From Simiduia aestuariiviva (GTDB lineage Bacteria; Pseudomonadota; Gammaproteobacteria; Pseudomonadales; Cellvibrionaceae): a stretch of DNA of 64,000 nt. The position numbers and the translations under genes are program-made. The stretch is taken from the NCBI RefSeq assembly GCF_014192475.1, contig NZ_JACHXZ010000001.1:532900-596899 (forward strand), in the 5' to 3' direction. Shown here in pieces: positions 43,601 through 55,751 of this stretch (the stretch's first letter is position 1; every line of letters starts with the position of its first letter). The notes below the pieces were generated by a model, which saw only the letters and a program-made list of their open reading frames with translations, was not told the DNA's origin and searched no databases.

Positions 43601-43756
43601 GATTTGATAGTTTCGAGCATCACACAGTGTAAAACCCTTGGGCGTGCGCGAACGGATGACTCGCGATCAAGCCTGTCAGAGGTAAACCCTGTGTTCATAA
43701 TTCAAATAAAAAATACAACGTAGCGCGTTCCATTTAGCTCATAAGGAAACGGCACC

Positions 43757-45103
43757 ATGGTCGAAAAGCCCGTCTACCCCAAGAATGGTCGGACACTGAG
43801 CGCAGCAGAAATTGACTGCAATTTCGAAGACCTGCACAGGCCTCTGAGCGCTGCTCAAGCCATGGGCGCAGCCGACAGCTGCATTTATTGCTACAACGCA
43901 CCCTGCGTGACAGCTTGCCCAACGTCCATTGATATCCCCACCTTTATTCACCAAATCAAAACCGGCAACGTCAACGGCGCGGCCGAAACCATTTTGTCGG
44001 AAAATATTTTGGGCGGCACCTGCGCCCGCGCTTGCCCCACAGAAATTTTGTGCGAGCAGGCCTGCGTCAGGAATTTAAATGACGAACCACCGGTGCAAAT
44101 CGGTTCGTTGCAGCGCTTTGCCGTAGACCATTTAATGGACCAGCAGGGCGCACACCCCTTTCAGCGCGCGCAAAGCAGCGGTCGCACAATTGCGGTGTTG
44201 GGCGCCGGCCCCGCCGGCTTGGCCTGTGCCCACCGTGCGTCCATGTTGGGCCACGACGTCACCATCTTTGAGGCCAAACCAAAATCGGGCGGTTTAAATG
44301 AATACGGCTTAGCGGCCTATAAAATGGTGGATGATTTTGCCCAGCGCGAAGTGGAGTTCTTAATGGGCATTGGCGGCATTAGCGTGCGCCATGGTCAGCA
44401 GTTGGGCGGCAATCTAGCGCTATCTGATCTCACCGATAATTTTGACGCTGTATTTCTGGGCGTAGGATTTACCAAGGCCAACCCATTGCCTTTACCTGGC
44501 TGCGATTTACAGGGTGTTGAAAACGCCATTGATTTTATCGCGAGCCTGCGTCAAGCCGAAAAAAAATCCAGCGTTGCCGTTGGCAATAATGTTGTGGTCA
44601 TTGGCGGTGGCAACACGGCCATTGACGCCGCCATTCAAGCTAAGCGCCTAGGCGGAAACAGCGTCACTTTAGTTTATCGCCGGGGCGAGGCCAATATGTC
44701 GGCCACTGCTTGGGAAATTGAATTGGCGCGCACTAACGGTGTGGTCATTCGCCTGTGGGCCGCCCCGGTGGCCATCGAAGGCAGTGCTCGCGCTGAGCAG
44801 ATGACCTTTAACACTATGAGCGATGCCGGCGGCACCTATCAGCCCACCGGTGAGTCATTTACATTGCCAGCCGATCATGTGTTGCTGGCCATTGGTCAAA
44901 GCATGAATAAAAGCGGGCTTGAAAACCTCACCATTGACGGCGGAAAAATCGCCGTCGATGCAACGGGAATGACCTCCATGCCGGGTGTATTCGCCGGCGG
45001 CGACTGCGTTAAATCCGGCGATGATTTAACCGTGCAAGCGGTGGAAGATGGCAAGCAAGCGGCGATAGCCATTGATCAATTCCTGCGTAATAAAAAGGGC
45101 TAA
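43757..45103 (+). CDS. preT: NAD-dependent dihydropyrimidine dehydrogenase subunit PreT
   Basis: 448 residues. N-terminal Fe-S domain with cysteines in CIYCYNAPCVTACPTSIDIP and CARACPTEILCEQACV, then two Rossmann motifs, VLGAGPAGLACAHRA for FAD and VIGGGNTAIDAAI for NAD(H), ending with PGVFAGGDC. PreT takes electrons from NADH and passes them to PreA, which reduces uracil and thymine to dihydro forms. It starts the operon; preA begins 3 bp after its stop. AAGGA lies upstream of the ATG. Confidence 0.95.
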   Translation: MVEKPVYPKNGRTLSAAEIDCNFEDLHRPLSAAQAMGAADSCIYCYNAPCVTACPTSIDIPTFIHQIKTGNVNGAAETILSENILGGTCARACPTEILCEQACVRNLNDEPPVQIGSLQRFAVDHLMDQQGAHPFQRAQSSGRTIAVLGAGPAGLACAHRASMLGHDVTIFEAKPKSGGLNEYGLAAYKMVDDFAQREVEFLMGIGGISVRHGQQLGGNLALSDLTDNFDAVFLGVGFTKANPLPLPGCDLQGVENAIDFIASLRQAEKKSSVAVGNNVVVIGGGNTAIDAAIQAKRLGGNSVTLVYRRGEANMSATAWEIELARTNGVVIRLWAAPVAIEGSARAEQMTFNTMSDAGGTYQPTGESFTLPADHVLLAIGQSMNKSGLENLTIDGGKIAVDATGMTSMPGVFAGGDCVKSGDDLTVQAVEDGKQAAIAIDQFLRNKKG

Positions 45104-45106
45104 CTT

Positions 45107-46384
45107 ATGACTGATTTACGTTGCACTATCGCGGGTATTAATAGCATCAATCCGTTTTGGCTGGCCTCGGCGCCTCCCACCGATAAGCAAACCAACGTAG
45201 AGCGCGCCTTTGCCGCCGGTTGGGGCGGTGTGGTGTGGAAAACGCTGGGTGAAAACCCGCCCGTGGTGAATGTGTCTAGCCGCTATGGCGTTCACAAAGA
45301 CCGCAAGAACGGCATCATCGGCATCAACAATATCGAGTTAATTTCCGACCGCCCGCTGGAAGTGAACTTGCGCGAAATCGAGCAGGTCCGAAAAAATTGG
45401 CCAGACCGCGTCATTATCGGCTCCATGATGGCACCCATCGACGAGCGGGCCTGGAAAGAACTTGCCATTAAAATAGCCAACTCCGGCGTGCACGGCATCG
45501 AGTTAAATTTGGGGTGCCCACACGGCATGTGCGAGCGCGGCATGGGCTCGGCCATTGGTCAGGTGCCCGATCTGGTGGAGCAAACCACGCGCTGGGTGCG
45601 CGAGGTGGTGGACATTCCCGTGTTCACGAAACTCACACCCAACATCACCAATATTCTAGTGCCGGCAGAAGCCGCATTGCGCGGCGGCGCCCACGCGGTA
45701 TCGCTGATTAACACCGTCAACTCCGTCATTTCCGTCGATCTCGACGCCATGGCGCCCACGCCGATTGTGGATGGTAAGGGAACCCATGGCGGCTATTGTG
45801 GCGCGGCGGTAAAACCCATTGCGTTGAACATGGTGGCGGAAATTGCGCGCGCGCAAGAAACTCGGGGTTTAGAGATTTCCGCCATCGGCGGCATTGAAAC
45901 TTGGCGCGACGCGGCGGAATTCATTGCGCTCGGCGCCTCCGCATTGCAGGTGTGCACCGCGGCCATGTTGTACGGCTTTCGCATTGTCGAAGACATGAAT
46001 GCGGGGCTGCTGCAATTTATGAAACAAAAGGGTTATCGTTCCATCGAAGATTTTCGGGGCTTGGCCGTGCCCAACACCGTGGATTGGAACCAGCTCAACA
46101 TGAATTTCGATACCAAGGCCTTTATTAAAAAGGACGACTGTATCGAGTGCGGGCGCTGTTACATCGCCTGCGAAGACACCTCGCATCAGGCCATTAGCAT
46201 TACCGAGTTGGGCAATGGTCGACGGGAATTTACGGTAAAGAACGACGACTGTGTGGGCTGTAATCTTTGCGCCCATGTTTGTCCTGTACCAGACTGTATT
46301 GACATGCGCCCCGTGGATAATGGATTGCCACCGTTAACTTGGCCGGAGCATCCTGCCAATACCATGGGCGTCAAGAATTCATAG
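45107..46384 (+). CDS. preA: NAD-dependent dihydropyrimidine dehydrogenase subunit PreA
   Basis: 425 residues. N-terminal FMN TIM barrel of the dihydroorotate-dehydrogenase type, with catalytic cysteine in NLGCPHGMCERGMGS, and FMN-binding GGIETWRDAAEFI. C-terminal ferredoxin domain with two 4Fe-4S motifs, CIECGRCYIAC and CVGCNLCAHVC. It reduces uracil/thymine, the first step of reductive pyrimidine degradation, using electrons from PreT. Confidence 0.96.
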   Translation: MTDLRCTIAGINSINPFWLASAPPTDKQTNVERAFAAGWGGVVWKTLGENPPVVNVSSRYGVHKDRKNGIIGINNIELISDRPLEVNLREIEQVRKNWPDRVIIGSMMAPIDERAWKELAIKIANSGVHGIELNLGCPHGMCERGMGSAIGQVPDLVEQTTRWVREVVDIPVFTKLTPNITNILVPAEAALRGGAHAVSLINTVNSVISVDLDAMAPTPIVDGKGTHGGYCGAAVKPIALNMVAEIARAQETRGLEISAIGGIETWRDAAEFIALGASALQVCTAAMLYGFRIVEDMNAGLLQFMKQKGYRSIEDFRGLAVPNTVDWNQLNMNFDTKAFIKKDDCIECGRCYIACEDTSHQAISITELGNGRREFTVKNDDCVGCNLCAHVCPVPDCIDMRPVDNGLPPLTWPEHPANTMGVKNS

Positions 46385-46415
46385 GGCGCACCACTAATAA
46401 TAAAAGGGTTCTCGT

Positions 46416-49326
<2,911 letters not shown>

Positions 49327-49330
49327 TCGA

Positions 49331-50563
49331 ATGTACTCGGATTTAAGAATAAACAAGCAACGCCTTTGGGATAGCCTGATGGAGATGGCTAAAATTGGCG
49401 CCACAGAAAAGGGCGGCTGTAACCGCCTAGCCGCTACTGCGCTAGATGGCCAAGCCCGCGATTTATTTGTGTCTTGGTGTCGCGCTGCGGGTTGTTCTAT
49501 TACCGTCGATAAAATGGGTAACATCTTTGCGCGCCGCGAAGGTAAAAATCCCGATCTACCGGCGGTCGCAACGGGCAGCCATCTGGACACTCAACCAACG
49601 GGTGGAAAGTTTGATGGTGTGTTCGGCGTGTTAGCCGGCGTTGAGGTCTTGCGCACGCTGCATGAAAACAATATCGAAACCAATGCGCCGTTCGAATTCG
49701 CGGTATGGACAAACGAAGAGGGTTCGCGATTTTCTCCCGCCATGCAGGGTTCGGGAGTTTATGTGGGCCGTTTTGATCTGGAAGCGGAGCTGAATAAGAC
49801 CGATATCAACGGGCTGGTGCTGCGCGACGAGCTGAAAAAAATTGGCTACCTCGGCGATGCCGAACCGGGCTCACGCAATATCGGCGCGTTTTTTGAAACG
49901 CACATTGAGCAGGGCCCTATACTGGAAGACGAAGACAAAGAAATCGGTGTGGTGCGCTTAGGGCAGGGTATCCGCTGGTACAACATCGTTGTTACCGGGC
50001 GCGAATCTCACGCAGGTACCACGCCCATGCATTTGCGCGCCGATGCCATGAGCGCAGCAGCGCTTATTGTCACTGAAATTGAAACGATTGCCTTGGCCTA
50101 TGCCAACGGCGTGGGCACAGTGGGCTTCATGGATGTCTATCCAAATTCCCGCAATACAATTCCCGGCACCGTTAAATTCAGTGGCGACCTGCGCAATCCT
50201 GATCCAAAAGTGTTAGAAGAAATGGATGCGCGCTTGAAGGCATTTTGTGCGAATATTGAAAAGTCGCGCGGCGTCACTGTGGAGGTCGATCCCTTTTGGT
50301 ATTTCGCGCCGGTCAAATTCAGCGCTTCTGATAATGTAAAAATTGCCGCTGAGAAGCTGGGCTATAGCCACATGGATATCTACGCAGGCGCCGGCCACGA
50401 TGCCTGCTATATGGCAGATCTTGTGCCCTCTGGCATGGTGTTCACACCCTGTAAAGACGGCATTAGCCACAACGAAATCGAAAGCACCACCTCTGAGCAG
50501 TGTGAAGCGGGGTGCAATGTATTGTTGCATGCGATGTTGGAAGCATCTGAATCGATGCAATAA
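49331..50563 (+). CDS. Beta-ureidopropionase / N-carbamoyl amidohydrolase (M20 type, Zn-dependent)
   Basis: 410 residues from the ATG at 49331, preceded by AAGAGGTG; an in-frame reading back to 49244 overlaps the dihydropyrimidinase gene. Metal-binding GSHLDTQPTGGKFDGVFGVL, catalytic TNEEGSRFSPAMQGSGVY and ETHIEQGPILE are typical of the hydantoinase/carbamoylase branch of M20 peptidases. Step three: N-carbamoyl-beta-alanine to beta-alanine, CO2 and NH3. It completes a five-gene operon. No beta-alanine aminotransferase is present in the window. Confidence 0.94.
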   Translation: MYSDLRINKQRLWDSLMEMAKIGATEKGGCNRLAATALDGQARDLFVSWCRAAGCSITVDKMGNIFARREGKNPDLPAVATGSHLDTQPTGGKFDGVFGVLAGVEVLRTLHENNIETNAPFEFAVWTNEEGSRFSPAMQGSGVYVGRFDLEAELNKTDINGLVLRDELKKIGYLGDAEPGSRNIGAFFETHIEQGPILEDEDKEIGVVRLGQGIRWYNIVVTGRESHAGTTPMHLRADAMSAAALIVTEIETIALAYANGVGTVGFMDVYPNSRNTIPGTVKFSGDLRNPDPKVLEEMDARLKAFCANIEKSRGVTVEVDPFWYFAPVKFSASDNVKIAAEKLGYSHMDIYAGAGHDACYMADLVPSGMVFTPCKDGISHNEIESTTSEQCEAGCNVLLHAMLEASESMQ

Positions 50564-50571
50564 CGGCGATG

Positions 50572-50597
50572 CGCTAGGCGGCACCTGCTGCCTAGCG
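50572..50597. other. Hairpin after the pyrimidine operon
   Basis: CGCTAGG and CCTAGCG with inner CGGCA/TGCTG pairing give a 12-bp stem 9 bp after the last stop codon. No T-tract follows in either direction, so it is a probable transcript-end structure rather than a canonical terminator. Confidence 0.55.
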
Positions 50598-50643
50598 TCA
50601 AATTCAACGCTCACTGGCATGGCAGCAACAGAAAATAGCGCTC

Positions 50644-50667
50644 TTGCTTAGTTGCTTAGTTGCTTAG
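50644..50667. repeat. Three perfect tandem copies of an 8-bp unit
   Basis: TTGCTTAG repeated three times without interruption, followed by degenerate TTTAGGCG/CTTAGG variants up to the stop of the cupin gene. Confidence 0.85.
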
Positions 50668-50681
50668 GTTTTTTTAGGTGT

Positions 50682-51041
50682 TTAGGCGCTTAGGTAATTA
50701 TCCATGTCAAATCGCGGCGAGCAGATCGCCAAGAACACCAAATCCACCGTTCCGGTATTGGTAATGCGCTGGCGCTCCATGGGCGCAATTAATACCACAT
50801 CACCAATCGTCACTGCACGCGGTGCGTCATTTCCCACTTCCACACGGCCTTCTCCAGACGTAATAAGGTAGCGCTCAGTGGTGTCTTTCAGCTTGTGCCA
50901 CGCCGTGGTTACACCGGGCGCCACACGTGCCTGTGCAATAGACACCTCAGGATCGGCGGCTGTGTTCGAAAGCTCGGTAATGTAACACCCTTCGGTACCA
51001 AAAAAGTATTCTGTGGGTTGATCGCTATTGGGGGTAGTCAT
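50682..51041 (-). CDS. Small cupin-domain protein
   Basis: 119 residues from the ATG at 51041, supported by an ATGA overlap with the upstream gene's stop. Single cupin barrel: VAPGVTTAWHKLKDTTERYLI and GEGRVEVGNDAPRAVTIGDVVLIAP give the two cupin motifs with conserved metal-ligand type H and E. Cytosolic, substrate unknown; it may be a sugar or small-molecule isomerase or a binding protein. Confidence 0.85.
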   Translation of the reverse strand: MTTPNSDQPTEYFFGTEGCYITELSNTAADPEVSIAQARVAPGVTTAWHKLKDTTERYLITSGEGRVEVGNDAPRAVTIGDVVLIAPMERQRITNTGTVDLVFLAICSPRFDMDNYLSA

Positions 51042-51550
51042 GAGTTGTGGTTCCTGCGGGTTAATTGTTTTTGTAGGTACGGAAAAGTGTAGTAAATCAC
51101 TGCGCCCACAACGCCCCCAAAGAGGCAAAGTGTGTGTAGCAGGTCAATGGAAATCATGCCTAACACACTATTCTTTAGTGAGACGGGGTAGAACGGCTGC
51201 AAATCTGAATGCATGATGCTGTCGAAGAATACATGACTATAGGCGCCTATAAATGCGCTTAAATACGCGACCCTCCAGCGAATGTCCTGCGCCGCCGGCG
51301 TGATGCGCAGTAACAGCAAACCCAATTGAGAAAGCGGCTTACCTGTAAGCGCCGACAAGACCGCCAGCAAGGTTGCGCCAATGTAGGTGTGCGTAACGCC
51401 ATGCAAATGGCCTTCCCCCGTTAACATCACGATCAAGGGTTGGATATCCATTACAATTTGCGTCCAGCCAAATACCATCAAGCTAAAGCCGCCTTGTAAC
51501 AATCCCTTGATGAGTATTCCCGGGCCCATGTGAATCGGAGTGAAGGGCAT
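51038..51550 (-). CDS. Membrane protein with YdjM/DUF4184-like N-terminus
   Basis: 170 residues. It begins MPFTPIHMGPGILIKGL, resembling membrane-bound metal-dependent hydrolases (YdjM-like), and has further histidines in TGEGHLHGVTHTYIGA and SHVFFDSIMHSDLQPF that could bind metal. Four or five hydrophobic helices. Substrate unknown. It is translationally coupled (ATGA) to the cupin gene. Confidence 0.75.
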   Translation of the reverse strand: MPFTPIHMGPGILIKGLLQGGFSLMVFGWTQIVMDIQPLIVMLTGEGHLHGVTHTYIGATLLAVLSALTGKPLSQLGLLLLRITPAAQDIRWRVAYLSAFIGAYSHVFFDSIMHSDLQPFYPVSLKNSVLGMISIDLLHTLCLFGGVVGAVIYYTFPYLQKQLTRRNHNS

Positions 51551-51599
51551 CAGTGCATCCTCTATGATTTGAGTCGCTGATGAACGTCTGACTTATATG

Positions 51600-51944
51600 C
51601 TATGAATATTTGGCAAGCCTGTTCGTCCACTTGCCATTATGATGCTTTGCGCAGTCTTCCTCAGAATCAAACGCAATCCTTGCCCGATCGATATCAATAC
51701 CGACTTCAAACAGACGAGTCTGAATTACCTTAGTGATCTCATGATGGCCATCGGTAGCGATGAGCTCGTTGAGACTGGCGTTGGTATCAAACACACAAAT
51801 GACGCTTAAGCTTTTAGGGAAACTCGAATAGTTGACGACATGTGTTAGCCATTGAAACCCTGAGAAGGACTTTAACGTCGTTTCGCACACGTCTGTTAGT
51901 ACGTGAGTGATAAGGTTGTCCAGTTTTTTATCTGTTTTACGCAT
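51600..51944 (-). CDS. Conserved hypothetical protein of marine Gammaproteobacteria
   Basis: 114 residues, soluble. MRKTDKKLDNLITHVLTDVCE, FQWLTHVVNYSSFPKSLSVICVFD and the terminal HHNGKWTNRLAKY resemble a family seen in Shewanella and Vibrio relatives, sometimes labelled a Fis-family regulator. I see no helix-turn-helix, so I do not accept that label. Alone on its strand, with ~200 bp of free sequence upstream. Confidence 0.75.
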   Translation of the reverse strand: MRKTDKKLDNLITHVLTDVCETTLKSFSGFQWLTHVVNYSSFPKSLSVICVFDTNASLNELIATDGHHEITKVIQTRLFEVGIDIDRARIAFDSEEDCAKHHNGKWTNRLAKYS

Positions 51945-52148
51945 ATTTTGTTGTACGTGTTATATGAGTCTAATGTTGCCTACCGCCTGAACGCCTCGTA
52001 ACCAGTGCGTGCGTGAACCAGTTAAAGGGTGCGGCATTTACGCTTGGGTGCTATATAGGCCCAGATGAGTCAAATAGCCTGAAGCACCATGGTATGAAAT
52101 ATTTGCTAATATGACCCGATACAAAAGTCCATTGGATAAACATATACC

Positions 52149-53798
52149 ATGAACGCTCAAAGTTCATTAGATAACCCACACCTATCTACCGCTCAATTTG
52201 CATCTGTACCTACTCGCTACCGAGTGAACTTGTTGCCAATACTCGGTTTGCTTCTGTCTTTGGTGTGCTCTTCTTCATCGGTAGCTTCGGATCTGACACC
52301 AGTCCGAGTACAGTTAAAGTGGTTCCACCAGTTTCAATTTGCGGGATTTTATGCCGCCCAGTCTCAGGGATATTTTGAGCAGGCTGGCCTCGCTGTGGAG
52401 CTGGTAGAAGGGGGGCCTAGCCTCGATCCTGTTGAGCAAGTCTTGGCAGGCGTTGCCGATTTTGGTGTGGGAAACTCTTCATTGGTACTGGACTATCAAG
52501 AGGGCAAGCCCGTAGTTTTTGTGGCGGCTATATTTCAGCATTCGCCCTTTGTCATCTTGGCACGAGATGAGGCTGGCATAAACTCCGTGTTGGATCTTGA
52601 GGGCAGAACCCTTATGGGTGAAACCCATGCGGCCGAACTTTTAGTGTATTTGATATCGTCGGGGGTAGATATGTCAAAGGTCAATCTCATCCCCCATACG
52701 GGCGACATGCGCAGCCTTAAAGTGGGCCGCCTGCCGGCGATTCATGCCTCTACAGCCTACATTTCTACGGAACCATTTCAGGCTATAAAAGCCAGTATTC
52801 CCTACAAAATCTTTTCACCTCGCGACGCGGGCATAGATTTTTACGGTGACTCACTATTTACGACACGCGCCTACGCTGATGCAAACCCCGATGTTGTAAA
52901 AGCGATGCGCGATGCCTTGCTCGATGGCTGGCGTTACGCTCGTCAACATCCCGAAGTTGTCGTCAGTGACATCCTGGCCAACTATCCGACGCGCAAAGAC
53001 CGACTGGCACTCACTTTCGAAGCCCATGCTATCAATGGGTTGTTAAACGATGAGTTGGTTGAGATAGGCTACGTCAGTACAAGCCGTCTGAAGAAAATAT
53101 CCTCGCTATTTGTTAAAGCAGGATTAACTTCCGGCAAGCTTGATTTGAATGGGTTGCTGTTTCAGCCTAGCAAGCGGACGCCTGTGTGGGTGCTCAATAG
53201 CATTGGAGGGCTCATTGCCGTCTGTCTGCTTTCTATGGTTGTGGCCGTGCGCTTTCAACGTCTGAATAAACAGCGGCTGACGGAGATAGAACATCGAAAG
53301 CGTTTGGAAGAAAAACTCATTGAACAAGCCAGTACCGATCCGCTGACTGGGCTGGCAAATCGGCGACGATTTCAAGAAGTTAGCGAGCGGGAATTTGTGC
53401 AGGCTAGGCGTCATAAGCGGCCATTGGGTGTCGTGGTTATAGATCTGGATAGTTTCAAATCAATCAATGATCGCTATGGCCACCATTTTGGCGATGTGTG
53501 CTTACAGTCTTTGGCGCGCGCTTGCCATGACAGTATACGTTCAGGCGACCTCGCTGCTCGAATGGGTGGCGACGAGTTTACCTTGTTACTGCCTGACGCT
53601 TGCGAGAATGCGGCGGATACAATCAAGCAGCGTTTATATGAGTGGTTGAAAACTCATCCAGTATGCGAAGGGAATTTGGGCCCTGTATATTTGAGTATCA
53701 GTGTTGGTGTTGGTTGGTGGGATGAAAACGATGAGGGCATCAATGACGTGTTACGACGTGCAGATAAAAATATGTATGATGAAAAGCGGCCAGAATGA
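52149..53798 (+). CDS. NMT1/THI5-like binding domain fused to diguanylate cyclase
   Basis: 549 residues. N-terminal signal or anchor (LLPILGLLLSLVCSSSSVA), periplasmic NMT1/THI5-like domain ~50-315 (VRVQLKWFHQFQFAGFYAAQ, AGLAVELVEGG, FGVGNSSLVLDY), TM ~340-365 (VLNSIGGLIAVCLLSMVVAV), short coiled coil and a GGDEF domain with RMGGDEF and an RSGD I-site five residues before it. The binding domain belongs to the family that recognises pyrimidine precursors of thiamine or sulfonate/nitrate-like ligands. It should convert periplasmic ligand binding into c-di-GMP synthesis. Confidence 0.92.
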   Translation: MNAQSSLDNPHLSTAQFASVPTRYRVNLLPILGLLLSLVCSSSSVASDLTPVRVQLKWFHQFQFAGFYAAQSQGYFEQAGLAVELVEGGPSLDPVEQVLAGVADFGVGNSSLVLDYQEGKPVVFVAAIFQHSPFVILARDEAGINSVLDLEGRTLMGETHAAELLVYLISSGVDMSKVNLIPHTGDMRSLKVGRLPAIHASTAYISTEPFQAIKASIPYKIFSPRDAGIDFYGDSLFTTRAYADANPDVVKAMRDALLDGWRYARQHPEVVVSDILANYPTRKDRLALTFEAHAINGLLNDELVEIGYVSTSRLKKISSLFVKAGLTSGKLDLNGLLFQPSKRTPVWVLNSIGGLIAVCLLSMVVAVRFQRLNKQRLTEIEHRKRLEEKLIEQASTDPLTGLANRRRFQEVSEREFVQARRHKRPLGVVVIDLDSFKSINDRYGHHFGDVCLQSLARACHDSIRSGDLAARMGGDEFTLLLPDACENAADTIKQRLYEWLKTHPVCEGNLGPVYLSISVGVGWWDENDEGINDVLRRADKNMYDEKRPE

Positions 53799-53956
53799 TT
53801 GTACTGCTGCGCTCAGCCAGTCCAGAATTGACATTCCACTTAGTTTCAAATCAATGGGGTGATATACAGAGAGGTGTTTGAAGGGGGCGATAGGTAAAGC
53901 CAATCTGCACGCATAATTTTTCTGCAGTAGGCCTTATGTCTCAAGTGTCAGCTTCT

Positions 53957-54298
53957 CTAGGCCTCCTTATCTCCCATCATTTTCTTTAAATTGGCAAAGG
54001 GGTTGTGTGTGGCAGGCGCTAGCTCTTTTGGTTTGGTGGAGCCGTAGAGTACATGCTCATGGAATTTCGCATGCTCCATGTCGTGGCAATAGATGCACAG
54101 CAGTTCCCAGTTACTGCCGTCTGGAGGATTGTTGTCATGGTTGTGATCGCGGTGGTGAACGGTGAGTTCGCGCAAATTGGAGTAGGTGAATTCTCGGGTG
54201 CATCGGCCACACACCCAAGGGTACATTTTTAGTGCGCGATCTCGGTAGCCTTTCTCTTGTTTTAGGTAGCTCGTTGACGGGTTATTATCTTGTGCCAT
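53957..54298 (-). CDS. yajD: HNH nuclease family protein YajD
   Basis: 113 residues. Zinc cysteines in WVCGRCTREF and LLCIYCHDMEH and the HNH core LTVHHRDHNHDNNPPDGSNW are typical of YajD. Predicted small HNH endonuclease; the biological role is not established. Cytosolic, with its own transcription unit. Confidence 0.92.
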   Translation of the reverse strand: MAQDNNPSTSYLKQEKGYRDRALKMYPWVCGRCTREFTYSNLRELTVHHRDHNHDNNPPDGSNWELLCIYCHDMEHAKFHEHVLYGSTKPKELAPATHNPFANLKKMMGDKEA

Positions 54299-54398
54299 AG
54301 TGCGGTGCTCATGCAGATTGGTGATCGTGCGATTTTATCTATTGTAGCTGCCCGATAGGCGCAGGCCAAAGCGTATAAGCTTGGCCGCAACCATGGTT

Positions 54399-54680
54399 CT
54401 AGCCTCGCTTGATACGAACCACCTTCATGATCTCAAAGTCCATGCCCGCCACCGTTTCCTGCGTGGGGTAGTAGGTGATATTCACTCTAGCCCCCTTCAG
54501 ACTCTGGTACTTGCCTTTGCGCCTAAATTTAAAGGGCACTTCACAGCCCTCTGTCATCACTGTGTGCATGACCCAATCGCCGTCATCGCGCTGAACATGT
54601 GAAACAACTTTAAGAAGTTCAGAGTGAATGAGATTTTGGTTCTTGTCGACGAGCTTTTTGGGGTCTGACTGCTTGTTCAT
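54399..54680 (-). CDS. Small conserved hypothetical protein
   Basis: 93 residues, basic, no signal peptide. SELLKVVSHVQRDDGDWVMH and VPFKFRRKGKYQSLKGARVNI suggest a compact beta-rich domain. I recognise no named family, but codon use and length look genuine. A palindrome GTGGTTAACCAC lies 29 bp upstream of its start. Confidence 0.65.
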   Translation of the reverse strand: MNKQSDPKKLVDKNQNLIHSELLKVVSHVQRDDGDWVMHTVMTEGCEVPFKFRRKGKYQSLKGARVNITYYPTQETVAGMDFEIMKVVRIKRG

Positions 54681-54839
54681 GGTAATTCAGCGCTGGGGCT
54701 CATGGTCTGGTGGTTAACCACTATATACCTGTTTGCGTTCGGCGCCAAAATAATGGACCCGACCTGTTCGCAATCACAGCCAATACAGTGGGGCCCATGT
54801 AGACGTTTAGCTAATGGATATCGCTGTTTTTCTTGATGA

Positions 54840-55751
54840 TCAGCTGAAGTGATTGGTTAATAATTGAATACTATTTTCCAACGTTTCTTTATAGCTGTCT
54901 CCAATCCAAGCTTGCTCGATGTATAAATGGTCACATTGTATTGCGCGAATTTCATTGCAGATGCTGTCGAAATCTAATATCCCTCGACCCAGTGGCGCAG
55001 CGGGGTTCGGCTTTGCCATAAATGTTGTAAGTGAATTGTAGCTGTTTTTAAAATTAGGACGTCTATCGGATAAATGTAGAGATCGACACCTTGTACCCAG
55101 CGCTTTAATGAGATTAGCGGGATCTACACCCGCCATGCTGGTCCAGAATGTATCCACTTCAAAGCCCAGTGAAGTTGGCTCTGTATTGTCAGTCAGTAAT
55201 TGAAAAGGTGTGGTTAACAGGAGCTTCCCGAAATCGACACTGTGAGGATGAAACAAAATTTCAATATCGCCGATATCCTTATTTGTATGAATTTGATTGA
55301 TAGATTGGGCGAGTCTCTTGTAGAAATCGGCCCGCTCTATCGCCGCAGACTCGTCTTTGGGGGCGTCAAAATACGTAAAGGGCGATGAAAATACGACTTG
55401 TTTGATGCCTAAACGATCCAATTTGCTAAACGGTTCGTGATAGCTTTTCAGCAAGTTGCCTTTTGGGTCGAAGATCGTTGCTGGATCGGTGTGGGAAGAG
55501 GTGAATGTCAGTCCGACATGATTAGCCATGTCGTGGAGATCGACCGCTTCGTCAACGCTACTGCTTTGGAGCGTTGAATAGCCAATTTCAGCAATTGTTT
55601 GCAAAAGCCCAGTTTTATCACTCTTTAACTGATCTCGAACGGTAAAAAGCTGAAGTCCAATGTTTGGTTTCCAGTTGCTCGCAAATAGGTGTTGGCATTT
55701 TGCAGTGAACGTTAACGCCCCTAAGGTGGCAATAAATTCTCTTCTATTCAT
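54840..55751 (-). CDS. Exported sugar phosphate isomerase/epimerase-like TIM-barrel protein
   Basis: 303 residues. The N-terminus MNRREFIATLGALTFTAKC is a Tat-type signal. The xylose-isomerase-like (AP endonuclease 2) barrel is seen in IGLQLFTVRDQL, ILFHPHSVDFG, LGFEVDTFWTSMAG, SLHLSDRR and LYIEQAWIGD, with metal-ligand type E, D and H residues. Homologues act on sugars in periplasmic or oligosaccharide-modifying pathways, but the substrate is unknown. AT-rich relative to the genes before 54 kb. Confidence 0.85.
   Translation of the reverse strand: MNRREFIATLGALTFTAKCQHLFASNWKPNIGLQLFTVRDQLKSDKTGLLQTIAEIGYSTLQSSSVDEAVDLHDMANHVGLTFTSSHTDPATIFDPKGNLLKSYHEPFSKLDRLGIKQVVFSSPFTYFDAPKDESAAIERADFYKRLAQSINQIHTNKDIGDIEILFHPHSVDFGKLLLTTPFQLLTDNTEPTSLGFEVDTFWTSMAGVDPANLIKALGTRCRSLHLSDRRPNFKNSYNSLTTFMAKPNPAAPLGRGILDFDSICNEIRAIQCDHLYIEQAWIGDSYKETLENSIQLLTNHFS

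Larger units (their letters stand above)
43146..43756. other. Divergent regulatory region between thiamine and pyrimidine operons
   Basis: 611 bp. From left to right it holds the thiamine-receptor leader, a possible terminator hairpin, the TPP riboswitch (43231-43312), its -10 element, ~250 bp without signal, a RutR-like palindrome (43585-43600) and the preT leader. A 63-codon frame at 43345-43536 looks like noise. Confidence 0.7.

Noticed and set aside
54710-54721. Palindrome GTGGTTAACCAC upstream of the 54399-54680 gene
   Set aside because: Short and single; without a second copy or a matching regulator it cannot be called an operator.
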